The notes under the pieces were generated by a model that worked only from the letters and a program-made list of their open reading frames with translations, did not search any database and was not told where the DNA came from. Of a stretch of 64,000 nt of DNA, positions 13,545 to 24,790 are shown piece by piece. The stretch's first letter is position 1. The number at the start of each line of letters is the position of its first letter. The stretch is from positions 62,001 to 126,000 of the forward strand of contig CAJFCJ010000008.1 in the NCBI GenBank assembly GCA_904063045.1, in the 5' to 3' direction. A program made the translations under genes and the position numbers. The stretch comes from Dimorphilus gyrociliatus (taxonomy: Eukaryota; Annelida; Polychaeta; Dinophilidae).

Positions 13545-14631
13545 ATGTTTATGTTCATTAGTTGGTTGAGTTTGTTAATTATCTTCTTAATTGACCATAA
13601 AGTTTATTTGCAATCAATTAATTCGACTTCTCACGATAAAAGCCAATTTCTGGGACAAACTGCAAAGGGAATTTTTACTCTGGGTGGTTCTATACTAGGA
13701 ATAATTTTACTGTTTGTAATCCTGTGCTTCCTTTGTCAGAAAATAACTAATACTCCGTTGAATATAGAAGATAGGACTGTCTTATTATTAGACCCTCATC
13801 CAAAAAGGTTATCTAAGAAAATGCCCTTAAATCCTCCGCAATATCCGCGTTCCGTTCCGGATGTCCATTGCCACCCGACCTTAGCTGATCCACTAAATTT
13901 AGAGGAATTAGTTGGAATGTATCCAGGTCAAATAGGATTAACAGTTCGATTAAAATTGAATTCTTTAGGTCGGTTTTTATTTCATAATATTGATATTTGA
14001 TTGATTAGCAAAGATAAAAAAGACAATACTTAGTAATCAAAGTTCGTTGAATGTAAATAAGAGATGAGATCCGACCTAAGAGTTGCATTTGTATGACCCA
14101 AAGGAAGATAACCCAAACTACAATGAGAGACCTCTTATTTGGCTTAGAACCAAAAGTATTCACTTAGGTTTGATAACAGACGATGCGCAATACAGAAATA
14201 AGACCCTTATCCAGAGACTATTAGTCGATCCAAATTTTGGAAAGATATCAAGACGAGCCAGTATTTATCCGTCTGCCATATCGATTTCGGAGAGTAGGTT
14301 GGCCAGTAGCGATTTCGACTCGAGAGGACAGAATAGTTTAACCTCTTTAACAGAAATAGACAATAGTAAAATTCTCCATACGGGGAATTCAATTAAAGGA
14401 ATATTACGTACAAAATCGTTACCTTCATTAAGTGAAGTGATTGAACACCAGCCGACGAAATTAGAGAGTTTTAGAGGGAAATTAAACATTCCCCAGCCTG
14501 GTTTACCTGTAAGAAAACCATTAACGGACACCCTACAAACACTAGGTTACATAAGAAACAATATGGGTCTTAAATCGGCCCTTACAGCGATTGGAAAAAG
14601 TGAAATAGGTCTCTTCCAAAAGAAAATATAA
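13545..14631 (+). CDS. Unrecognised single-pass membrane protein, two exons (324 aa)
   Basis: Proposed CDS: exon 1 at 13545-13968 and exon 2 at 14081-14631; the phase-1 join gives 975 nt and 324 residues. Residues 1-22 look like a signal peptide or first hydrophobic segment. A short extracellular piece with an NST sequon at Asn26 follows, then a second hydrophobic segment at about 42-64 ending in Cys residues, and then a long cytoplasmic tail. The tail has a proline-rich juxtamembrane part, a stretch GQIGLTVRLKLNSLELHLYD (about 127-146) faintly like the first strands of a C2 domain, and a Ser-rich region with RTKSLPSL, a plausible phosphorylation site. The layout resembles a type I protein with a tiny ectodomain. 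I cannot assign a family, and the C2 resemblance is weak. The 112 bp intron is bounded by inverted repeats. Confidence 0.62.
13965..14079. repeat. Inverted repeats bounding the intron
   Basis: TTAGGTCGG at 13965-13973 is the exact reverse complement of CCGACCTAA at 14071-14079. The two arms overlap the donor and acceptor of the intron at 13969-14080. Further in, TTATTTCAT on the left and ATGTAAATAA on the right, and TTGATT on the left and AATCAA on the right, extend the imperfect fold-back. Confidence 0.8.
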
Positions 14632-17600
14632 ACTAAAACTTTTTCGAACGAGCCAATTGTTCGTAACGTGTTAATAGAAAAGAAAATATTCTCTTTTCTA
14701 ATTAATTAGGCTTAATTATTTGTCAAACTAAATGAAATGTTTCTTTTTAATATGTATATAATTTGAAGTATATAAACAAGCAGGGGGTGGTGAGTAGTCT
14801 TAAGCGTGTGACTAATACATCTAAATTGCTTTTGTAAGGAATACGAGTCAAGGGGAAAAAAGAATAAAAGTTGCTTTTTTTTTTTAAAAAGAAAGTGAGA
14901 ATTTTTCGTTTGAGCCCTTAGGGTTATTCTTTATGTCAAGTATAACGATACAATTTTATTATAGTCATATATACAGTGGCCAGGAATAAAAAAAACATTT
15001 AAACGTATACATACTGTTTATAAAGTTTATATCTATGCTCGTCTCTCCTAACATAAAGAGAGAAGGAGCCGATCGATCAACAAAAAAAAAACCCCATGAC
15101 AAAAGACGAATTTGATAAAGAGGTTGAATTTTTAAACGACTTAACTGCATCTTATTCAATCGCTATATTGATGTATTGAAATCGTTGTACGATATCAATC
15201 GCTTAACGACCGGTTCGCCTATACAAATGACTATTTTCGCCCATTGAAAATTGGGCAGGTCGGTTCGGTGGGAGAGCGAAAAGAATAGCGACCGAGAGAC
15301 GACTTTAAATGCTTGCAACCGCTAATTTCGTCACAATACATTTGTTTAGACGAACGCTCGGGGGTGCCGATTCAATAACTTCTCGCTAGTGTCAATTTTG
15401 GCGCCGCACGGGGGCGCATTCGCAGACGCAATGGCGCCGGACGAGGAGGCAATTTCAATACGTTCCACAAAATTTTTTCGCCCTAACTATAATTTACTGA
15501 AATTGGTGGCCTATTGAAATGACACCCCATTAAACTTATCTATCCAAACACTTATACGAAAATTAATCAGCTCATGAATATTATCATTTTTCCAACAATT
15601 TTCAAAGTTTTTTCTATTCATTTCCCATTCAAATCGTATTCTATGCTTGTTTGATGTTATTTTACAATAAACTATAAACCTATTATATTCTCGAATAGTT
15701 ATTCTGAATAGAATTGAATTAAAGTTTATACAAATTACTGTTAAAAAAAGAAAGAAGAAGCATCAATCATCTTTAAGCCTAGATCTTGATTAGCGAAAAA
15801 AGAATAATCTCTTTATTATTTTTCCTATTATGAAACAGCTCGCATAATGGAATTACGAAATAATTCATTCTCTAAGTTAAAAAATATTTATTCAATTCTC
15901 TTAATCCTTTTATATTAAGTTAATTCAGTTAATCCAGTTTAAAAAGTCAATTAAAGTAAGTAATTTTTGAATGCTTCCATACAAAATCGCTAGAGCAATT
16001 AGTTTACGTTTTATTAAACTTTAATGAAATGGTTAATTTTCAATATATAGGCATAGATTTTTTTTTTGTTAGAATGGGCTTTTTGACGAATAAAAAACAT
16101 ATGAATGAATTTGTTTATTAGTATGTATATACTGCGTAGAAATATTTACTTAATTTTCCTTCATCCCTGTCATTAAAATAGCCTAAAATACAGTTTATTA
16201 AGTAAACAAGACTATAAATGTTAAATTTGTTGTTTTTGGCCCATTCACTTTCTATATTCAACCATTCTCCATCCTGTCAATATCCCCCTTCCCTCCCGCC
16301 TCTCTCTCTCTCTCTCTCTCTCTCATTTTCTATCGGGGTATTTATCTTTCCCCCATTCATTCAAATTAATTCCCTTTCTTTATCGTTAATTTGATTATCT
16401 TGTAACCTTATTCGTATAAGAATTGTGAGAAAAATACGATAATTGTCAAAGAAAAAAAAACCTATAAACCTTTCTATTTTTCTTCTCTTTCACTGATTTT
16501 AAATGGCATTTTAAAAGAAGAAATTAAACAGATTGGTCGACTTTTTAGAAATAAAAAATATATATACAAATATATATATATAGATATAGATATATTTGAG
16601 AGCTTTATTTCCTTTAGAATTCTATTATTACGAGTAGCTTTTGCTATTAGCCATAGAATGTTTAGTCATTTTTAGGTTAATTATAATAATTTGGCGTTTC
16701 AAGTTCAATATACAATTATACCTGAAAAGCTATATAGTCATTTTAAAAAATGAGGGGTTTTTTTATGCATTTTATTTCCTGCTTAAGCATTTTATATAAC
16801 GTTCGTAAATTCTGTTCAATTTATTGTATTCAACCCTTATTTCATTTCGGCAATTTTAAAAAGGGGCTGAATAATAAAATGAGGGCGATATATAAAATGT
16901 AATAGCATGATATATATAATAAAGCAATTACTTTTAAAATAAACTGTATTTTTACATTTTTATACGAGGATAGGTATAAATCCCTGCAGTTTATAAATTC
17001 CTAACATTAACATACTTAAATCTGGTATAAATAAATGTTAGGATATAACACTAGTATAATTTTCTCGACCCTAATTATTTAAAAATTCGGCAAAACTGGC
17101 GATCTGTCGGCTAATCTATAGCTTAATAGATATGCGATAAGCGCAAGGCAATTTCCTCCTCCATCCGCCCCGTTTATAGTCTGCCGATGATTACTGTGAG
17201 TTCTTAAGCGAGCGGAATTTATAAAAAACACGTGCTCGGACTAATGACCTTCGCGAAATATCCTCTTTTTTCAACCAGAAAGCTTCCGGATTGGATGCTG
17301 CGCAATTCGGATAAGCGCCCCGAGGAGCTTTATCGCCTGCCATCTCGATAAGGCGTCGTTGGGTTACACTTATAAACCTTAAAAATGAGAAGGGAAGAGA
17401 GTAAAATCTTTTCTAAACCATTTTTCCTTCTACCAGACAGACAGGCTCATTTCCGCTCTGCTTCCCCTTATCTCGCCCACTTTTTGTTAGTCTGTCCGTT
17501 TGATACCTATAGGCCTATTTGTTATTTAAAAATTTTGATATATTATTATAAAGTTCATGCAAGGTATGATAAATATTATACGGGTACATATTAGACAATG

Positions 17601-20600
17601 TGCTTAGGCTTAATACGTATCTATTACCCTCTCTATTGTAAATGTATTTTGAGAGGACAAGGGGGGGAGGGGAATGAGCTTGATTCTGTGAAAAGTCTTT
17701 TGGCGATAATTGTTGCTGAATAAACGATTCATTTATTAACGAAGGTAATGTATTGTCGATAGTGCTATAAATAACCAGACAATTTTAATTAGGTATAATA
17801 CAATTAAATAAATCTTTTTAATTCAGTGTTAAAAATTAGTCTTGGTCAATAAAATGGCGGCGTTCCTTTGTAGTTTTACTGTTTAAAGAGGCTTGTAAAA
17901 GAAAAATATATGTACGCATCGGGTTAATGCATCGGAATGTATGCGCGGCGTCTTTTTGAAATATTGGCTCTCAACGCCTAAACAATACTTTATAAGTGAG
18001 GGTTAAGTAGTGATGAAGAGTCAGAGTCATCAAAATCCCCTTTATCAAAGCCACTGATAACTGATCTCCATTGGGCTTCATCGTTATTTTTGGGAGGCGA
18101 CGACGCGCTATTATGCACGCTAAAAAACGCGTGAAAAGGAATAAGGGACGTCCCTCAACCAGAACACAATTAACAAAAGACTAATTAACCTTTCACTTCG
18201 ATTAACTGTATCAATAAGGTTTGACAAAAGGCCTCTGTGGGGTTTGGCCGTGGAGGAAACTCTTCTCGTTTCACAGTGGGTTACCTTTATCGAACGAGGA
18301 ACTTTGAGCGTTTCGTCGAATAAGCAAAATGGCGATAGAATTTTCCAAAGGAAACCATTTTTATTATGAGCTTCAACAGAGATTCTCTATGGCGTCTGCT
18401 CATTGCTGATAGCCCCCGACGATTACCAAGGGACGCATTTAGACGCTCAAACTGACGCCTCGCTCTATTGGACGCATCTAATAAATGCTCTCTTTACTTG
18501 CCCCGTTACCGAATTTATTAGGCGGAATGTGGAATTGTTTTTAGCAAAGGTTGAAAAGTTAAACTAAGAAATTTATTATCTCTGACTAGGATGTTCTTAA
18601 CCTCTTGAAGTCATCTTCTATACTGTTTTTTCTTTTTTTTTGGCATGATTTCATCGTATATCTTTTCTTTTAATTTCAATACAATTTATATACAAATCAA
18701 ACAAATATTAATTCAACAATTTGCATCAAAATAGATGGTGTAATTATTTAGTTTTTAGTTTGAGACTATGACACAGTAATTGTCTATAGTTGGTGAAAAA
18801 TATATAATTAAAACAATATTTTATCTATTTATACGTAATTTAAACTGTGTAATTATCTTAAAGATATATCAGTTCTAAGAGTCTTTCTGTCTTTTTTGCA
18901 CAAGTAAAAGAATTGTCGTTGATGACGGTGACACTTTTATCTCTTTCGAGCCTTTATCCAGTTTTGTTACAAGAATAATTGATTATTTTTATTAGAAACT
19001 TCTATATATATATAACTAAAATATGTTTATATAACTTGAAGGAAAGTAAAGGCAATCAATTTCACCTTTTCAATACAATAATCATCCGCAAATTCCCTTG
19101 ACTGATCTCTACCGATTCGAGCGAAAGATAGAGGCGTTTGATGGAGCCGCAAGCGTTTCCTGCTGAAAAATTAATCAAGGAAAACAGGAAATCAATGTTG
19201 GAATGACAGATGACGTAAAAATTAGAAAATAATAGATGAAAATCACTAGCAATGAACGAATAAAAACATCTTAGCGCCGGCTCAGCAAGTCACCTTCATA
19301 TTGGCTCGCTTTGCGCCAAATTGGATTTTTATGAGTTTATTTGCAACGACGGCTAGTGCTGAAAATGGCTGTTAAAGATGCTATCAGCGTCTATTCACAT
19401 TGAGCATAGAAAATACACATATTTTATAGAATTTAGAGAAGAAAGAATAAAAACATGGGAGGAACGGCAACGTTTAACAGCAATAAAAAGTCGACCGTAA
19501 GTGGTATACTTTATCTGAATCTTGTAAAGATCTAAAAAAAAAAAACACTGAATAAAAACTAAATAATAAAATAAAAAAGAAAAAAGTTTGGCATTTAGAA
19601 TAACAGTAATTAAGCGAGTAAATAATTCAAAGCGACTCTATTATCCCATTAAGTGCGCAACTATAATAAAAGCGCGCCAAAACAGTGATTAAAGCATTGA
19701 CATAGAAGCTTGTCATTTAAAGTAATTAGCTTAACAAAAGGCAAATCTCACGCGGTGTTTGTTGTATATTTAAAAGTTAATTAAACTCCGTGTGTTGCAT
19801 AGTCGTGCATCGATTATGCATTTTAGTTAGATCGATTTCTGAATTGTATATAATTACTGTACTAAGGCCTTAATGTTTTGAATAATATGATTAATTTAAC
19901 TGGTTTATTTCGGTAAAAAAAAAAAAGAATTTCTGGTCCAATTAAAATAGATCTCTGGAAGAGACGCACCCCACGGCGATCATATCTTACAGTCAAGATA
20001 TAATCGCGCAATTTATAATCGCATTATCACGTGCCACAAACTTATAATTGATAAGCAAACAGAATTTGAGATCGGGCGTCAATTAAACAAAAACGTACCT
20101 ATTCTACAGCAAATTGAAAAGATCTCAGGTAACAGTACTTCAAAAGGATCCTCCTAGTTTACGAATATTCACAAATCTAGCGAGCCGTGAAATGTGTTGA
20201 ATGCTTGAATGAATACGTTTGTAGTGTTTTTGCTACGCTTTTGAAGGCGATGTTTTGTTATTCATAAAAGTTGCTGCTGAATTTTTTATCTGTAGGCGCG
20301 TGCTAGGAAGAGAAACAACCTTTTTGCAGGGTTATGTATTTTTCACATGGAAATATGTTGTGTAATAAAAACACTCAACCTTTTAATAATCGGAAAAGTT
20401 TTTTTGACCTCTTTTTTATTCTATCCTTTTCTTATTTATTGTGCTTAAAATTCTTCATTTCACTAGAACGTTTTGTATCCATTAACGAGAGATTCGCGTG
20501 AATTGTTAAATAAAAATACACTGAGTATTAAAACTCGACCTCGTCACTGAATAACATATAATTTAAATGCTTTCGAATTAATCGTAATTTTATACCTACG

Positions 20601-21184
20601 GCCCGCATTTATTAGAGTCTTTTGAAAGTAAATAGAAAAATGGTATATACAAAGTCGGGTATACGCAACAATAATAACAACAACAAGACATTTTTTTCTT
20701 ATATATATAACATTCAAAAATCGTAAAAAAAGTCATTCAAAAGTGTTGTAAAGTTGATAAATGTTTGGGTAATTAAAGATCTCATTTCAGATATGACTAT
20801 TCAAGATATTCATCTGAGCCTCGTCTGTAAAAAAAATAAAAGAGAAGAAAATAAAAAAGCATACTGTTCAACTGTAAAATGCAATTAGCTTTCTCAATAG
20901 CCAAAATATTTAAGCGGTCTTTTAATTGAGAGCATTTCGAAAATTAAACGAACCGCTCGTTATCGTCTAACAGAAGCATTGATCATTTATTACGTCATCA
21001 ATGGATCGTTTAAATGCTCTCCTGCAGCCCTAAGTGGTATTATAATAGGCCAAATAGAAATACTATGCCAGCAAAAAAGTTACTCTTCCTATAATATAAA
21101 AATACGCAATCACAAGCTCTTATAAGGCTCAATTTCACACTGTATTACGAACACGGCATAGACCGAATGCTTTCCAGCGAACAA
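14632..21184. other. Non-coding region upstream of Msx with GC-richer islands
   Basis: No exon-like frames are seen. Most of the DNA is AT-rich, but several islands are less so and could be cis-regulatory: about 15180-15480 (with TTTTGGCGCC, E2F-like, at 15396-15405), 17100-17350 (GATA-type site cluster), 18000-18540, 19080-19380 and 20930-21060. A CT microsatellite lies at 16300-16324. The region separates the unknown membrane-protein gene from Msx and is most simply read as Msx regulatory DNA. Confidence 0.5.
17134..17474. promoter_or_regulatory. Homotypic cluster of GATA-type sites
   Basis: GATAAGCGC occurs at 17136-17144 and again within 17309-17318. The reverse-oriented TTATC at 17330-17334, CGATAAG at 17346-17352 and a reverse GAGATAAG near 17467-17474 complete the cluster. 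Five WGATAR-like cores with similar G/C flanks in about 340 bp of otherwise AT-rich DNA suggest a GATA-factor-responsive enhancer. Function is inferred. Confidence 0.4.
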
Positions 21185-21360
21185 TCAGCCAATCACCGGC
21201 CAGCAATTAGCAATAGCCAATCAGCATTCAGTTTGCGTTAGCTCCGCCCACACCTCTCAAGTTTGGGCTCGAGTGTTTATGTTGACATTTTGACTTTGGA
21301 ACGCAAGCTTTGAAGAGTTCGACTATATTATAGCACTTCAGCTACTCAAGATATTCGCAG
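21185..21360 (+). promoter_or_regulatory. Msx core promoter
   Basis: Two CCAAT boxes at 21189-21193 and 21217-21221, 28 bp apart in similar context (GCCAATCA), precede a GC-box-like CTCCGCCCAC at 21242-21251. A TATA-like TATATTATA follows at 21324-21332. An initiator-like CAGTCATT near 21358 is about 34 bp downstream of the TATA element. The arrangement fits transcription start shortly before the ATG at 21394, with a short 5' UTR. Confidence 0.6.
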
Positions 21361-21393
21361 TCATTTTGAAGATACTTTGCGGACAACATCAAA

Positions 21394-22344
21394 ATGACTT
21401 CAACCAAGAAACCCAAGTTATCATTCAGCGTGGATTTCCTTATATCCGACAGCAAATCGAACGAGAGACATACGGACGACAAGGAGAAAAGTATCAGAGA
21501 TAACTCTAGCGAATGTAGCGATATTTCTCCCGCCCCAAGTCCGGTTAGGCAGAAGAACTTTTCCGTTGATGGATTGCTACAATCAAAAATGATGGGTCTC
21601 AATCCTTGCTGGCAAGCTGGTTTTCCTGTGAACCACTCTGGACCTTTACCCTGGTTTCCAACCCCCGCCTCTTTGGGATCTCCACCTCGTAAGTGTTTTT
21701 AAACGTCTTTTTTTTCTTTCTAACTTTCTACGAAATATGTTAATTACGTATTGAAATCTAACCATTGTTTTTAAAAACAGATCAAGGAACGCCGGTCTCA
21801 TCGGCGGCACCAAGATTACCTGCAGCACCGAATAAATGCGCTTTGAGAAAGCATAAGCCTAATCGCAAGCCAAGAACACCTTTTACGACGCAACAATTAT
21901 TGTCTTTAGAAAGGAAGTTCCGGCATAAACAATACCTTTCCATAGCCGAAAGAGCTGAATTCGCGTCTAGTTTGAAATTAAGCGAAACACAGGTAAATTC
22001 ATTAATTCAATTAGGTCTTGTTTTTTAATGAGCAAAACATGCGGGCTTATTAACTAGATAAATAATGTCTTCACAAGTCTGTAACTTATCAATTTAATTT
22101 ATCAAATCTTATCTAATTCATTCCTGTCTTCTTTATTCAGGTTAAAATATGGTTCCAAAATAGAAGAGCAAAGGCGAAACGATTACAAGAAGCCGAATTA
22201 GAAAAATTACGAATGGCGTCCAAACCAATTCTACCACATAATTTACCTTCATTGCCATTTAGCGGTCATCCCGGTTGGTTGCCAACGTCGACTAGTTTAA
22301 ATCATTTTCCATCGGCGTCGCTCTACCCATCTGTTCCGCATTGA
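21394..22344 (+). CDS. Msx: Msx homeobox transcription factor
   Basis: CDS: exon 1 at 21394-21688, exon 2 at 21781-21992 and exon 3 at 22141-22344; 711 nt, 236 residues, all introns GT-AG. The protein is a nuclear sequence-specific repressor of the NK-like/ANTP class. The homeodomain spans about residues 126-185, beginning [10 protein letters not shown] and containing [10 protein letters not shown] and [13 protein letters not shown], diagnostic of Msx. The Msx extension after the homeodomain ([15 protein letters not shown]) is also present. The second intron interrupts the homeodomain between positions 44 and 45 (TQ/VKIW). Two engrailed-homology-1-like motifs occur, FSVDFLI at 11-17 and FSVDGLL at 56-62, expected to recruit Groucho/TLE co-repressors. 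The first in-frame ATG follows a good promoter. Large flanking non-coding stretches fit a developmentally regulated gene. The family assignment is secure. Confidence 0.98.
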
Positions 22345-24579
22345 CATGCAAAAAAACGGTTCTCTTTATGAAAATCATGGTGCTGTTATTTATTTGTTTC
22401 GCTTGACTGGCTTTTGTTGTGAGTAAAATGCAAAAAAATTTTACTATTTTTTACCCAAAAAAATTGTTGTTTGATTATCAATTTGCCATGCACATCTTGT
22501 ATAAAGTTACTATTGTATAGTTGAAGGAATTTGCACTATACTGATGTATATATGTAAATATATGTATATGTATATATATGTATATATAGATATATACATA
22601 TGTATATAAATATGTATTAAAAAGGAATAATTTTGAATAATTGGATATATATGTATATATATATATACATATATATCTTGAAACGGACACGCGTATGCAT
22701 GACAATAAATTCCAGCTAAATTTAGCGTAAAAATTCGAAATTCCCGACTGACCCGTTGATCTGCAAAACTCATTGGCGCGAATTAATTTCTATCATATTC
22801 TACTCATCGGCGATAAACTTTGATCTCTTTCCTGTAAAAAGAGAAAATAAAAAAATATATAAATATACAGTATATACGAAAATGAATACTGAAAATAAGA
22901 ATGATGGGAAGATATAATCAGTTTTGAATTTTTGTTCTCTATTTTAGTCTTTTTTTTATTTGAACCATAAACAAAAACTTAAGAAGAATTATTTAAAGTT
23001 TCAATGACGATAAACTTCTAAGCCAAGTTAGATATAATATTCCGCGTAGCTAACTTCATACGTCTGGTGATAATCGAAGTTTTTCTATACTTTGGTAAAG
23101 TTAGAAGAGTTAAATCAACTCCTTAAACTTGTGTTTTATTTTTCTCGTTTATTTTTTAATTGGTTCAATTCTCCGTTAACATATTATATATCAGAACCTC
23201 TTATAAAGTTTAGTTTAATCTTTTCTATTATATGACTAAGAATTAAGGATAAAAGTTGAACTATGATCTTTCATATACAATATTACGGAATTTGTACTCA
23301 GCGCAACACCAACTACTTTATAAATAGGTCCGGTAGCCAAAATGGAAAACAAAGGGGTATGCTTAATTAAAAGCAAATGTTATATATAGCGTAATTTCTT
23401 AACAAATGCCAGCATTAGCCCGAAGGTCTCGCGATTTCGAACGCTTAGCTATTTTTCACGCTGCGTACAATTTGGAAGAGATTAGGAAATGAAAGACAGA
23501 TTTCTTCACCGGCCGCCGGCCTGATAGAAAGTATGAATTATAAAAAAAGAGAAAACGGCTGTGTTACATAATATTTTAGAAAGAATTAAATTGAGTATAA
23601 ACAAAAGGCTTGGCAAGTAAAAAAGAGAGAGATCGAGTCTATGGGTAGTAATTAACTAATTAACTAATTTTTGAATAGTAGTTGTAAAATATAAAGGATT
23701 GGAGAATAAAAGAAAAGACTGGGTTTACTTTTCCAATAGTGTAGTTGACGCGCCCTCCGGGCTCTCTTAGTTAAATTAAACGTATCGAGTTAATTGTTCT
23801 ATTGTTAGAATACCCTAGCCTTTATTCTTAGAAAAGGGTAATCGGGGAAGAAAGAGCGAAATTTCACACACGAGGATCCTCAAAAGTATCTTTCAAATCC
23901 CCGAAGCGTATCTGGTAAGAAAAATGCGGCGTTCACTTCAAAGTCGGCTACTTTAACAGCACACTCTCTCTTATCTGGTGTTTGTTCGATAAAGATAACG
24001 GACGTGGATGGTGATTAAGCGAGACGGTTTCGGAAATTTTAAGCGCGTGTGCTCCTTAATTTTGTTTTTATGTAGTCCTTTAAAATAGAGTGAAACGTTG
24101 CGATATTTACGTAACGCCTAACCGAATACAATTGGCATGTAATTCAAAACGTAATTAATGAAGCCTAACGCGCTAATCACTATTAACTCTCTTTACTTCC
24201 AAACTCTACCCAACTAAGTCTAATAGGCCGACAAAGAAAGTCACTTTATACAAGCCTAGTTTATCAAGGACGGGAAGAAAGAGCAAGAGAGAGAGGGAAA
24301 GGGGGGGGAGGGGGGGATATTCCACTAGTCATTTGTCACGATTTCATTTATCACCTAGCGTTTTGAATAAAACTTTTCTAAGCCTATTTAAATACAATTT
24401 CAATATACCTAAATAACATTTTTAATTCAATTACATCCTTTACCGTTGGTTGTATCCCTTTGTTCCGAATAATATGATATTTGTCATCTTTCTGCTCTTT
24501 TAAACGTAAACACATATTTAAAATGTGTTTATATTAGCAGCGAGAAAAAAGGAGATTTGTTCACGTCTGTTGCAAAACG

Positions 24580-24790
24580 AGATAGGGGTTAAGGGAGAGA
24601 GAGAGAGGCGAGATAGACAGAAAGAGCGAAGGGCCAGCAAGCAAGCGAACGAGCGAACGAGAGAGAAAAAACGCGCGCGCTCGCGCAAGACAGAGAAAGA
24701 CGGAGAAGTGGGGGGAAAGGAAAGGGAGGGGGGGTGTGGTGCGATAGGGTTAGAAAAATTTTGGGGTGGGGTTGCAGGGGGAGGGATAAC
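24580..24790. repeat. Purine-rich low-complexity block
   Basis: The plus strand is almost all A and G in GAGA, GAGCGA and G-run patterns, with a short CGCGCGCGC core near 24672. Long frames are open on both strands only because of the composition. No gene is called here. Confidence 0.7.
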
